6,335 nucleotides of DNA from Acidobacteriota bacterium (GCA_003224515.1 QHZC01000286.1:1-6335), one strand, 5' to 3'; shown: positions 1 through 6,335, counted from the stretch's first letter. Numbers and translations: made by a program. Notes: generated from the letters alone by a model not told the origin.

Positions 1-213
1 GTCGGCTACACGTTCTCCTTCGTGACCGGTAGCTACCACCTGATTCCTCTCGATCCGCAGGTGTATGCCGTTCCTTTTGTGCCGTTTCATCCGAGTATTT
101 TCGATGGCTTGTGGATTACCATCGTGGCGATGGGAATCTCGATGGCGGCAACGATTTTGCCGGCTCGCGCTGCCGTGCGGCTCCTGCCGGTAGAAGTCCT
201 TCGCTATGAATAG
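1..213 (+). CDS. LolC/LolE-family lipoprotein-releasing ABC permease, C-terminal end (5' partial)
   Basis: Only the last 70 residues are in the window; the frame is open from base 1 to a TAG at 211-213. The visible part starts in a short periplasmic stretch of the type YHLIPLDPQVYAVPFVPF, which is characteristic of LolC/LolE ('...L..DVYY...LP...'). A hydrophobic last transmembrane helix follows (about residues 35-53, around LWITIVAMGISMAATILPA), and the protein ends with the family signature PARAAVRLLPVEVLRYE, close to the usual PARRAARLDPVEALRYE. Proteins of this family form the inner-membrane part of the LolCDE complex, which passes outer-membrane lipoproteins to a periplasmic carrier. The lolD gene downstream on the same strand supports this over a MacB or FtsX relative, which share the ending but usually not the DVYY-like segment. 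The fragment cannot tell LolC from LolE, and many bacteria outside the Gammaproteobacteria have a single merged type, so no symbol is given. Confidence 0.88.
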   Translation, partial: VGYTFSFVTGSYHLIPLDPQVYAVPFVPFHPSIFDGLWITIVAMGISMAATILPARAAVRLLPVEVLRYE

Positions 214-730
214 GTTCATGCGGCCTTCGGGGTCGCCAGCGAACCATGCGAATGTTATCGAGACGGGAGGTATGTTGGAGCACCGCCTAAGCGGACCCAA
301 AGCCGATTCATTCTGCCAGAATCAGAATGCTTCGAGGGTCCTGGAGCCGCTTCCCAAGTCGCCTAGAAGCGATGTTCTGAGGAATGAAAGGACCGCCGCA
401 GAAATGACATTCTGTATTCAATTTGGCGCGAGATTTGCTCCTACCAAGGCTGAGAGGCAGGTGGGTGAGACCGGGGCGCATCCCTCGACCCGCGGCCGCA
501 GCAAATACCCACGGCAAGCTGTTGAAAACAGAAAGATTATAAGTGTTTCAGTTTGACGCAAAATTGCCCTCTTTGCGGTAGGCAAGGGACTGGCGGAAAT
601 AGGAAACACTTTGGGTAAATTGCGGCACAGGTATCGTGCACTCCGCTGCTGCGGCACGGGGATTGCACCAGAAGCATCTAAGTTAAAGAGCAGCGACGGC
701 GCAGGATGACGCCGAAAGGCCAGCGGCAAA
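214..730. other. Long spacer between lolCE and lolD with no convincing gene
   Basis: These 517 bases hold no frame I would call a gene. A forward frame at 206-556 (116 codons, ATG overlapping the permease stop) reads as a compositionally random protein rich in R, S, N and P, with no domain, membrane segment or recognisable motif. Reverse-strand frames at 308-517 and 418-1062 are equally uninformative. What is visible is a cluster of short inverted repeats at 309-329 and 399-414, a small CCGC-CTAA-GCGG hairpin at 283-294, and an 8-base direct repeat TGCGGCAC at 621-628 and 650-657. A TTGACG at 553-558 could be a -35 element, but no good -10 hexamer lies 16-18 bases downstream, so I do not call a promoter. 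The region may hold a lolD promoter and a dispersed intergenic repeat, but neither is shown. Confidence 0.6.
309..329. repeat. Short inverted repeat CATTCTG...CAGAATG
   Basis: CATTCTG at 309-315 is the exact reverse complement of CAGAATG at 323-329, with a 7-base spacer that itself contains another CAGAAT (317-322), so two overlapping hairpins are possible. CATTCTG occurs again at 408-414, forming a second small hairpin with CAGAA at 399-403. No T-tract follows, so a classical intrinsic terminator is unlikely. A dispersed intergenic repeat is the more plausible reading, but a single window cannot show that. Confidence 0.4.
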
Positions 731-1459
731 ATGACCCAGCACACACAATTCGCGAGCGGCGTAGCGACACAGGCTCTGCCCAGCGCGACCGTCGTTCTGG
801 AATCGCGCGGCCTGAAGAAAACGTATGGCCGCGGCGAGAAAAGCATCTCCGTTCTGGCGGATGCAAACTTGAGTTTGCGGCAGGGTGAGATGGTAGCGAT
901 CGTTGCGCCATCGGGAGCCGGCAAGAGTACTTTGTTACATTTGCTGGCCGCGCTAGACACGCCAACGAGCGGTACAGTATACTTCGCAACGAAAGCCATC
1001 GGATTTTTGTGGCAACGCCACCAGTTGCTGCCAGATTTTACGGCTGCAGAAAACGTGGCCATGCCGCTGCTGGTGCGCGGCGAAAATTTTGCTTCCGCGC
1101 TGGGGATGGCGCGGAAGTGGCTCGCGGAGGTTGGTTTGGAAAACCGGGCCGATCACCGCGCAGGGGAACTCTCCGGAGGGGAACAGCAGCGCGTCGCGAT
1201 TGCCCGGGCGCTCGTCACCGGACCCTCAGTGCTGCTGGCAGATGAACCTACCGGAGATCTGGACGAGCAGAATGCTGGGGCCGTGTTCGAGTTGCTGGAA
1301 CGGCTGCACCGCACGCACAAGTTGACGTCGCTGATCGCGACGCACAACCTGTCGCTCGCGGCACGGTGCGACCGGATACTGGCGCTGGAGCATGGCGTGC
1401 TACGAACTCGCGAGGCTGCGGCCACGGCGAGCGGGACCCCAGGGGGAGAAGCGAGCTAA
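731..1459 (+). CDS. lolD: LolD, lipoprotein-releasing ABC transporter ATPase (internally short)
   Basis: This 242-residue cytoplasmic ATPase would drive LolC/E to extract lipoproteins from the inner membrane. All nucleotide-binding motifs are visible: the A-loop tyrosine Y32 (LKKTYGRG), Walker A at 59-67 (APSGAGKST, with alanine for the first glycine, a variant known in other LolD proteins), the Q-loop Q95 (GFLWQ), the segment LLPDFTAAENV typical of LolD (99-109), the signature LSGGE at 147-151, Walker B at 167-172 (VLLADE) followed by PTGDLD, and the switch histidine H205 (ATHN). Compared with ordinary LolD, about 16 residues are missing between the strand ending TVYF (82-85) and IGF (90-92), where a dipeptide-rich loop and an 'RN' helix normally sit; the frame is kept. 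ATG 731 is the only start after an in-frame TGA at 707; the ribosome-binding site is weak (GAAAGG at 714-719). The stop lies one base before the clpC GTG, so the two are probably co-transcribed and coupled. Confidence 0.92.
   Translation: MTQHTQFASGVATQALPSATVVLESRGLKKTYGRGEKSISVLADANLSLRQGEMVAIVAPSGAGKSTLLHLLAALDTPTSGTVYFATKAIGFLWQRHQLLPDFTAAENVAMPLLVRGENFASALGMARKWLAEVGLENRADHRAGELSGGEQQRVAIARALVTGPSVLLADEPTGDLDEQNAGAVFELLERLHRTHKLTSLIATHNLSLAARCDRILALEHGVLRTREAAATASGTPGGEAS
1442..1448 (+). promoter_or_regulatory. Ribosome-binding site for the native clpC start
   Basis: GGGGGAG lies inside the last codons of lolD, 12 bases before GTG 1461. It is the best Shine-Dalgarno-like match near the start of clpC and supports GTG 1461, whose product begins with the family N-terminus MFERYTEKARR, as the ancestral start. 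The spacing is a little long. The match does not help the in-frame GTG at 1598, which has no comparable site upstream. Confidence 0.55.
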
Positions 1460-1460
1460 C

Positions 1461-1597
1461 GTGTTCGAACGTTATACAGAGAAAGCGCGACGGCCCTGGC
1501 CAACCGTTTCCTGCGCCAGCAGGGCTCGATCGAATCGATCCGCAAGGAGATCGAAGCCCGCATCACCATCCGCGAGCGCATCTCAACGTCGGTCGAA
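1461..1597 (+). pseudogene. clpC: Frame-disrupted 5' end of clpC
   Basis: GTG 1461 begins MFERYTEKARR, the hallmark N-terminus of ClpC, in the frame of positions divisible by three. At about 1491-1493 the similarity jumps: from 1493 the next frame reads ALANRFLRQQGSIESIRKE and on into ITIRERISTSVEVPLS, which is the ClpC sequence normally found about 31 residues later. The intervening part of the first N-repeat (normally ending in HLLLGLLRE-type sequence) is absent. The simplest reading is a deletion of about 94 bases, not a multiple of three. Translation from 1461 would leave the clpC frame and stop at 1737-1739 after 92 residues. Between 1460 and 1597 the clpC body frame has no ATG, GTG or TTG. 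I see no slippery heptamer at the junction, so programmed frameshifting is not supported. Real mutation and assembly or sequencing error cannot be separated from this window alone. Confidence 0.75.
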
Positions 1598-3793
1598 GTG
1601 CCGCTCAGCGCGGAGTGCAAGCGCATCCTTAACATGGCGGCGGAAGAAGCGGAGCGCCTTGGCCACAAGCACGTCGGCACCGAGCATTTGCTGCTCGGCA
1701 TCCTGCGTGAGGAAAAGTGCTTCGGCGCGGAGATTTTGATGGAGCGCGGCCTGCGCCTTTCCACGCTGCGGGAAGAGCTGGCGCGCACGTCCGGTGAAAA
1801 AACGGCGGCGGCGCGGCCAAAGGAAACCTCTTTGCTCGCGGAATTCAGCCGCGACCTCACGCAAGCGGCATCAGAAGGCTCGCTGGATCCTCTCGTCGGG
1901 CGCGAAAACGAAGTCGAGCGCGTCATTCAAATTCTGTGCCGCCGCACCAAGAACAATCCGGTTTTGATCGGTGAGCCCGGCGTGGGCAAGACCGCCATTG
2001 TTGAAGGTCTGGCGCAGCGCATTTCCGATGGCGATGTTCCGCCGTTCCTGGCGGACAAGCGCATCCTTTCCCTGGATCTTTCTCTGATCGTGGCGGGCAC
2101 GAAGTACCGCGGCCAGTTTGAAGAGCGGCTGAAGACCATCATGAAGGAATTGATGGAGAGCCAGAACTCCATCGTGTTTATCGACGAGCTGCACACGCTC
2201 GTGGGCGCCGGTTCGGCGGAGGGCTCGCTCGACGCCGCCAACATTTTGAAACCCGCGCTCTCACGCGGAGAGATTCAGTGCATTGGCGCCACGACACCGG
2301 GCGAATACCGCAAGTCGGTGGAGAAAGATCGCTCGCTGGAGCGGCGTTTCCAGTCCGTGAAAGTTCCCGCGCCGGACGAAGAGCAGGCTGTGCAGGTGAT
2401 CCAGGGTGTTCGCGAGCGCTACGAGAAATTTCACGCAGTCAGCTACACGGACGAAGCGCTGCGCTACTCCGTCTATCTTTCGAACCGCTATATCCCCGAT
2501 CGTTTTCTCCCCGACAAAGCCATTGACCTGATCGACGAAGCCGGGGCGCGCGTGAAGCTGCGTCAGGCCACCGTTCCCGAAGAAGTCGGCGAAGTACAGA
2601 AGCGCGTGAAATTCATCACCCATCGGATGGAAACGGCCATCGCCAATCACGAATTCGAAAAGGCGCGTTTCTATTCCGAGGAAGAACGCAAGGAAAAGGA
2701 AAACCTGCGCGGGCTGCGCGAACGTTTCAAGTTGGACGATGCTTCGACGGGCATCGTGACTCGCGAAGACATTGAGGAAGTTGTTTCGCGCTGGACCGGC
2801 ATCGGGATCACTTCCATCAAGGAAGACGAACAGCAAAAACTTCTGCGCATCGAGCCGGAACTGCACAAGCGCGTTATCAGCCAGGACAAGGCCATCACCG
2901 CGCTGGCTCGCGCCATTCGCCGCAGCCGTGCGGGTCTCAAGTCGCCTCTGCGTCCGGTGGGCTGTTTCTTTTTCCTGGGGCCGACCGGTGTCGGCAAGAC
3001 GGAAGTCGCCCGGCGGCTGGCGGAGTTTCTGTTCGGTTCGGAGAAGTCCCTGGTTCGCTTCGACATGTCGGAGTTTATGGAGAAGCACTCCGTCTCGAAG
3101 CTGATCGGCGCGCCTCCAGGGTACGTGGGCTATGAAGAAGGCGGACAACTAACGGAGCGCGTCCGCCGGACGCCTTACTCGGTGATCCTGCTCGATGAAA
3201 TTGAGAAGGCCCATCCGGACGTGTTTAATATATTGTTGCAGGTGTTTGAAGACGGCCAGTTGACGGACGGGCTCGGCAATACCGTGGATTTCCGGAATAC
3301 CATCATCATCATGACCTCCAATCTCGGCGCGCGTCATTTGCAAAAGCGCACGACCATGGGCTTCCAGTCCGGCGCCGATGAAGCCGGGCAAAAGAGCATG
3401 GAAGATATGGTCATGAACGAAGTGAAGCGGGCGTTCAATCCGGAGTTTTTGAACCGGCTGGACGAAGTGATTATTTTCAATCCGCTCGGCGACGAAGATC
3501 TGCTCCGCATCATCGATTTGCTGGTGGGCCAGCTGAACGACACCCTGATTCACCGGCAGGTACAGATTGTAGTATCGCCGGAAGCACGACAGTGGATACT
3601 CGAGAAAACGTGTGCGGACCGCAGTTATGGGGCACGTCCGCTCCGCCGGGCTTTGCAGAAGTATGTAGAGGACCCGCTCTCCGAGGCGCTGATCCAGGGC
3701 GGAATTCAAAGGCCCGCGACTCTCCAGATTTACGTCGCCGGGGAAGGCCTGTCGTTCCGTCCGGTCGGTGAGGCAACCCCGGTTGTCCACTAG
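1598..3793 (+). CDS. clpC: ClpC-type AAA+ ATPase/unfoldase of the Clp protease, N-terminally incomplete
   Basis: The product is a hexameric ATP-driven unfoldase that feeds proteins to ClpP in the cytoplasm. The 731 residues from GTG 1598 hold the second Clp N-repeat (1-62, with HKHVGTEHLLLGILREEK), a linker, and AAA domain D1 with Walker A GEPGVGKT (125-132), the pore tyrosine Y170 (GTKYRGQFE), Walker B VFIDE (193-197) and arginine fingers R249-R250. A short middle domain with a UVR-like motif (about 333-372) follows, the mark of ClpC as opposed to ClpB. D2 has Walker A GPTGVGKT (461-468), pore loop GYVGYEEGG (508-516), Walker B VILLDE (529-534) and sensor-2 GAR (678-680). MGF at 587-589 fits the ClpP-docking loop, so a ClpP partner is expected. 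The D1-D2 core looks intact. The start is the first usable codon in this frame and has a poor ribosome-binding site; the native N-terminus lies at 1461 in another frame. If expressed from 1598, the protein would lack the first N-repeat, a site for adaptor binding in studied ClpC proteins. Confidence 0.9.
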   Translation: MPLSAECKRILNMAAEEAERLGHKHVGTEHLLLGILREEKCFGAEILMERGLRLSTLREELARTSGEKTAAARPKETSLLAEFSRDLTQAASEGSLDPLVGRENEVERVIQILCRRTKNNPVLIGEPGVGKTAIVEGLAQRISDGDVPPFLADKRILSLDLSLIVAGTKYRGQFEERLKTIMKELMESQNSIVFIDELHTLVGAGSAEGSLDAANILKPALSRGEIQCIGATTPGEYRKSVEKDRSLERRFQSVKVPAPDEEQAVQVIQGVRERYEKFHAVSYTDEALRYSVYLSNRYIPDRFLPDKAIDLIDEAGARVKLRQATVPEEVGEVQKRVKFITHRMETAIANHEFEKARFYSEEERKEKENLRGLRERFKLDDASTGIVTREDIEEVVSRWTGIGITSIKEDEQQKLLRIEPELHKRVISQDKAITALARAIRRSRAGLKSPLRPVGCFFFLGPTGVGKTEVARRLAEFLFGSEKSLVRFDMSEFMEKHSVSKLIGAPPGYVGYEEGGQLTERVRRTPYSVILLDEIEKAHPDVFNILLQVFEDGQLTDGLGNTVDFRNTIIIMTSNLGARHLQKRTTMGFQSGADEAGQKSMEDMVMNEVKRAFNPEFLNRLDEVIIFNPLGDEDLLRIIDLLVGQLNDTLIHRQVQIVVSPEARQWILEKTCADRSYGARPLRRALQKYVEDPLSEALIQGGIQRPATLQIYVAGEGLSFRPVGEATPVVH

Positions 3794-3804
3794 CGAATCT
3801 GACA

Positions 3805-3840
3805 CAACGCACGGGCGACCGTAAAACGGTCAACGCACGG
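3805..3840. repeat. 10-base direct repeat flanking a perfect hairpin
   Basis: CAACGCACGG occurs at 3805-3814 and again, identically, at 3831-3840 (26-base period). Between the copies lies a perfect hairpin: GACCGT (3817-3822), AAA, ACGGTC (3826-3831). It sits 11 bases after the clpC stop. No T-run follows, so it is not a canonical intrinsic terminator. It could be a protein-binding site, an mRNA-stabilising or processing structure between clpC and bamA, or chance. Confidence 0.55.
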
Positions 3841-3860
3841 CCGGCCCACACCGGGTCCGG
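3841..3860 (+). other. GC-rich stem-loop upstream of bamA
   Basis: CCGGCCC (3841-3847) can pair with GGG-T-CCGG (3853-3860), leaving loop ACACC and one bulged T. It directly abuts the preceding repeat-hairpin. The following bases (CGGGAGAAAAACAAC) contain no U-tract, so termination by the intrinsic mechanism is doubtful. A role in attenuating or processing the transcript between clpC and bamA is only a possibility. Confidence 0.35.
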
Positions 3861-3958
3861 CGGGAGAAAAACAACTTGAGTTTGGGGGCGCGGCCTTGAC
3901 GACCTCAGCGGCCGCTCAAAGAAGAGTTTGTTCGTCGTTTGGGTTTTTTGCGGCTCGA

Positions 3959-6335
3959 GTGACGCGGATAACCGCCGTTGTGTTTCTTTTTGCGATCGCG
4001 TCACCCGCAGCTAGGCGAGAAAATCCCCGCGCGGAGGCATCCCCATCTTCACATTCCTACGTTTTCTCTGCTTCCTTTGATTACCCAACGGGCAAAGAGG
4101 TTATAAAGGACCGTTCCACAGCAGATCCGCAGGCCACCGCGCAACAGCAGCAGTTTGTCATCGATCGCATCGAATTTATCGGCAACCGCCGCGTGCGTAG
4201 CGACACGCTGAAGGCGCGCATCTTCAGCCGCGATGGCGATGTCTACAATGAAGAGACCCTGCGGCGCGATTTTCAGGCGCTGTGGAACACGCAATTCTTC
4301 GAGGACGTAAAGCTCCGCGTGGAAGATTCTCCCAATCGCGCCGGCGGCAAAATCATTATCTTTGAGGTGAAGGAACGCCCCCAGATCCGTCGCATCCGCT
4401 ACGATGGTATTCACTCCGTTTCCGAATCGGACATTCTGGACCGATTCAAGGAACGCAAGGTCGGTCTGAGCGTCGAAAGCCAGTTCGATCCCACGAAAAT
4501 CAAGAAAGCCGAAGTCGTGCTGAAGGAATTGCTGGGCGAGCACGGCCGCCAGTTCGCGAAAGTCACCCCACAGTACGAGCGCATCGCTTCCAGCAACGCC
4601 GTCATTCTGGTTTTTAAGATCGAGGAAGGCCCCAAGGTCAAGGTCGGGAAAATTAAGTTCACAGGAAACCACGCCTTCAGCGACCGCAAGTTGATCCGCG
4701 CCATGCGCCACGACCGGCCTTATTCGATTCCTCTGTACTTCTGGTATATCCCGGTGCTCACGAAGACCTACGACCGTGAAAAATTGAGCGAGGATCTGGA
4801 AGTTGGCGTTCGCGGCCTCTATCGCGACAACGGCTATTTCAAGGTGTCCGTCGGCGAACCCCTTCTTGAAAATATCGACACCGAGGGTTATCGCCTTGGC
4901 GTTCCCCTGGTCGCCGGGCGCGGCCACGGCAAGGCCGTCAATATCACCATCCCCATCGAAGAGGGCGAGCGCTACCACATGGGCACGCTGAAGATCGTTA
5001 GCGCCGACCCAGACAAGGCCCTCTCCCTAAAGGTCGATGCTCTGAAGGGCGCCTTCCCCCTCAAACAGGGCGACATCTTCTCGACCGAAAAAGTCCGCAA
5101 AGCCCTGGAGACCTACGGCAAAATTTACGGCGAATACGGATTCATCGATTTCACTCCCGAGCCGGACACGGAAATCGACGAAGAAAAGAAAATCATCAAC
5201 CTGACACTCAAGTTCGACGAGCAGAAGCAGTATTTCGTCAGGCGCATCGACTTCAGCGGGAACACCACCACCCGCGACAAAGTAATTCGCCGCGAGCTGA
5301 TGATCGATGAAGGCCAGCTCTTCAACAAACGCCTCTGGGAGCTCAGCGTCCTGCGCCTCAATCAGCTCGACTACTTCGACAAGATCGAAGCAGACAAAGC
5401 CGCGGAGATTAAGCGCAACAACAAAGAAGGCACGGTAGACATAAACCTCAAGCTGAAGGAAAAGGGCAAACAGTCGATCGGTCTGCAGGGCGGTGTCAGC
5501 GGCCTGGCCGGCAGCTTCATAGGCCTCACCTATCAGACCAACAACTTCCTCGGTCTTGGCGAAACGCTGACTTTTTCGGCGCAGTTCGGCGATCTTTCCC
5601 GCAGTTTCCTTTTCGGTTTCACCGAGCCTTATCTCTTTGACCGGCCCATTTCTTCCGGTTTCACAATTTTCTCCAGCCGTTATAAGTTTGACCAGGCCAG
5701 GCAGGCCGCGCTGCTGACCGGCCAGGCCGTCAGCATCAACCCGGAATTCGTTCAAAACTACAATCAGGACAGCACCGGGTTCACGCTCTTCGCTAGCTAT
5801 CCCGTCCGAAAGCTCTCATTCACCCGAATCGGGCTGCAATATGGACTGACACGCACGAACATTACCGCTTTTAACGATGCATCGAAGCTGTTGTTCACCC
5901 AGGTGCAGTTCCGCAGCATCGCCGGTCCGAGCGCGCTGAACGGAATCGTTTCGAGCACTATCACTCCCACGATCACCTATAACACCGTCAACAATCCGAT
6001 CAATCCCACTGGCGGAAAGAGCTACTTCTATTCGCTCGGGTTTTCAGGGCTCGGCGGCAACGTCAAGAGCATCACCAATGTCTTCGATTGGAAGTACTAC
6101 CATCCGGTGAACAAACGCCGCAACGTTCTGGGTTTCCACGCTTCTGGGGCGTTCACCACCGGTTACGGAGGCGGGGAACCGCCTCCGTACAGCCGTTTCT
6201 ATATGGGCGGAGAGTCGGACATCCGCGGTTTTGACATCCGCTCCATTACCCCGGTCACCTTTATCCCCGTCGCCACGACACAGCAGTTTACCTACAGCTG
6301 CAACACCTGCCTGAACGGCTTTGGCGGGCCGACCC
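3959..6335 (+). CDS. bamA: BamA (Omp85), outer-membrane protein assembly factor, 3' partial
   Basis: This is the central subunit of the BAM complex, which folds beta-barrel proteins into the outer membrane. The frame is open to the window edge (792 residues seen). A signal peptide (MTR, then ITAVVFLFAIA, c-region SPAA, about 1-18) is followed by a low-complexity linker with QQQQ at 62-65. Five POTRA domains follow at roughly 66-142, 142-225, 226-338, 338-423 and 424-503; recurrent F.GN..... motifs begin several of them. POTRA3 is long, with an insertion around PYSIPLYFWYIPV and a loop before the final strand, as I recall for acidobacterial BamA. The barrel (bacterial surface antigen domain) starts near 505, and the conserved loop-6 motif IRGF is at 755-758. 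The last strands are missing. GTG 3959 was chosen because it gives a compact signal peptide; it lacks a clear ribosome-binding site. In-frame TTG 3896 would add 21 residues, and the frame is open back to a TGA at 3800. The gap to clpC is 165 bases, so it may share that transcript or have its own promoter. Confidence 0.93.
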   Translation, partial: MTRITAVVFLFAIASPAARRENPRAEASPSSHSYVFSASFDYPTGKEVIKDRSTADPQATAQQQQFVIDRIEFIGNRRVRSDTLKARIFSRDGDVYNEETLRRDFQALWNTQFFEDVKLRVEDSPNRAGGKIIIFEVKERPQIRRIRYDGIHSVSESDILDRFKERKVGLSVESQFDPTKIKKAEVVLKELLGEHGRQFAKVTPQYERIASSNAVILVFKIEEGPKVKVGKIKFTGNHAFSDRKLIRAMRHDRPYSIPLYFWYIPVLTKTYDREKLSEDLEVGVRGLYRDNGYFKVSVGEPLLENIDTEGYRLGVPLVAGRGHGKAVNITIPIEEGERYHMGTLKIVSADPDKALSLKVDALKGAFPLKQGDIFSTEKVRKALETYGKIYGEYGFIDFTPEPDTEIDEEKKIINLTLKFDEQKQYFVRRIDFSGNTTTRDKVIRRELMIDEGQLFNKRLWELSVLRLNQLDYFDKIEADKAAEIKRNNKEGTVDINLKLKEKGKQSIGLQGGVSGLAGSFIGLTYQTNNFLGLGETLTFSAQFGDLSRSFLFGFTEPYLFDRPISSGFTIFSSRYKFDQARQAALLTGQAVSINPEFVQNYNQDSTGFTLFASYPVRKLSFTRIGLQYGLTRTNITAFNDASKLLFTQVQFRSIAGPSALNGIVSSTITPTITYNTVNNPINPTGGKSYFYSLGFSGLGGNVKSITNVFDWKYYHPVNKRRNVLGFHASGAFTTGYGGGEPPPYSRFYMGGESDIRGFDIRSITPVTFIPVATTQQFTYSCNTCLNGFGGPT

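Noticed and set aside
206..556. 116-codon forward frame overlapping the permease stop, with a GGGAGG at 265-270 before an internal ATG at 272
   Set aside because: The translation has no recognisable domain and looks compositionally random; GGGAGG is only one base from ATG 272, too close to serve as a normal ribosome-binding site.
553..581. sigma-70-like promoter with TTGACG at 553-558
   Set aside because: The expected -10 position reads CGGTAG or similar, a poor match, and no independent support is visible.
418..1062. 214-codon reverse-strand frame across the spacer and the start of lolD
   Set aside because: Over half of it is antisense to lolD, and the sequence is rich in R, S, A and P without motifs, as expected for a shadow frame.
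1485..1500. Programmed -1 ribosomal frameshift joining the two clpC frames
   Set aside because: A -1 slip at CGG 1491 would join the frames, but there is no X XXY YYZ slippery heptamer or obvious downstream pseudoknot, and about 31 conserved residues would still be missing.
1457..1500. LolD-ClpC fusion by readthrough of the lolD TAA, since lolD and the clpC body share a frame
   Set aside because: The codons after the stop translate to unrelated sequence until 1493, and a native clpC start with ribosome-binding site exists there; the shared frame is best explained as a by-product of the deletion.
2261..3148. 295-codon reverse-strand frame opposite clpC
   Set aside because: It lies wholly antisense to the conserved AAA+ coding region; long antisense frames are common opposite GC-biased genes, and no family features are visible.
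3938..3949. T-run TTTTTT at 3944-3949 as an intrinsic terminator after clpC
   Set aside because: No stable GC-rich stem lies directly before it, and it falls within the possible bamA leader just upstream of the signal peptide.
4049..4978. 309-codon reverse-strand frame opposite the bamA POTRA region, and a similar one at 5027-5755
   Set aside because: Both mirror the bamA coding sequence; their translations are repetitive in D, F, A and L from reversed codons and show no domain.

Overview
The window most resembles a chromosomal segment from the phylum Acidobacteriota, probably the Terriglobia (Acidobacteriia). This rests on the protein sequences: a BamA with an enlarged third POTRA domain of the type I associate with this group, a LolD of the same flavour, and a Gram-positive-like ClpC beside outer-membrane biogenesis genes. 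No rRNA or other taxonomic marker is present, so the assignment is an inference. All recognised genes lie on the + strand. I see no mobile element, tRNA, rRNA or CRISPR array.

Layout: (1) positions 1-213 hold the last 70 residues of a LolC/LolE-family permease. (2) Positions 214-730 are about 517 bases with no convincing gene, only short inverted repeats. (3) Positions 731-1459 encode LolD, the ATPase partner of that permease. It has all ABC motifs but is about 16 residues short between Walker A and the Q-loop. (4) One base after the lolD stop, a ribosome-binding site and GTG open a ClpC-type AAA+ unfoldase. After 11 correct residues the reading frame is lost, and the rest of ClpC resumes in another frame as if about 94 bases were missing. 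The longest undisturbed clpC frame with a normal start codon is 1598-3793. (5) Positions 3794-3958 are an intergenic spacer with a 10-base direct repeat around a perfect hairpin. (6) From about 3959 a BamA (Omp85) gene runs off the right edge. Its signal peptide, five POTRA domains and most of its barrel are present.

Together the genes form an envelope-biogenesis cluster. LolCE-LolD extracts lipoproteins from the inner membrane, BamA inserts beta-barrel proteins into the outer membrane, and ClpC unfolds cytoplasmic proteins for ClpP, presumably as quality control. The familiar genes hold no obviously new system. The unusual points are the two apparent small deletions in adjacent genes (in frame in lolD, out of frame in clpC), the long spacer inside the lol pair, and the repeat-hairpin between clpC and bamA.
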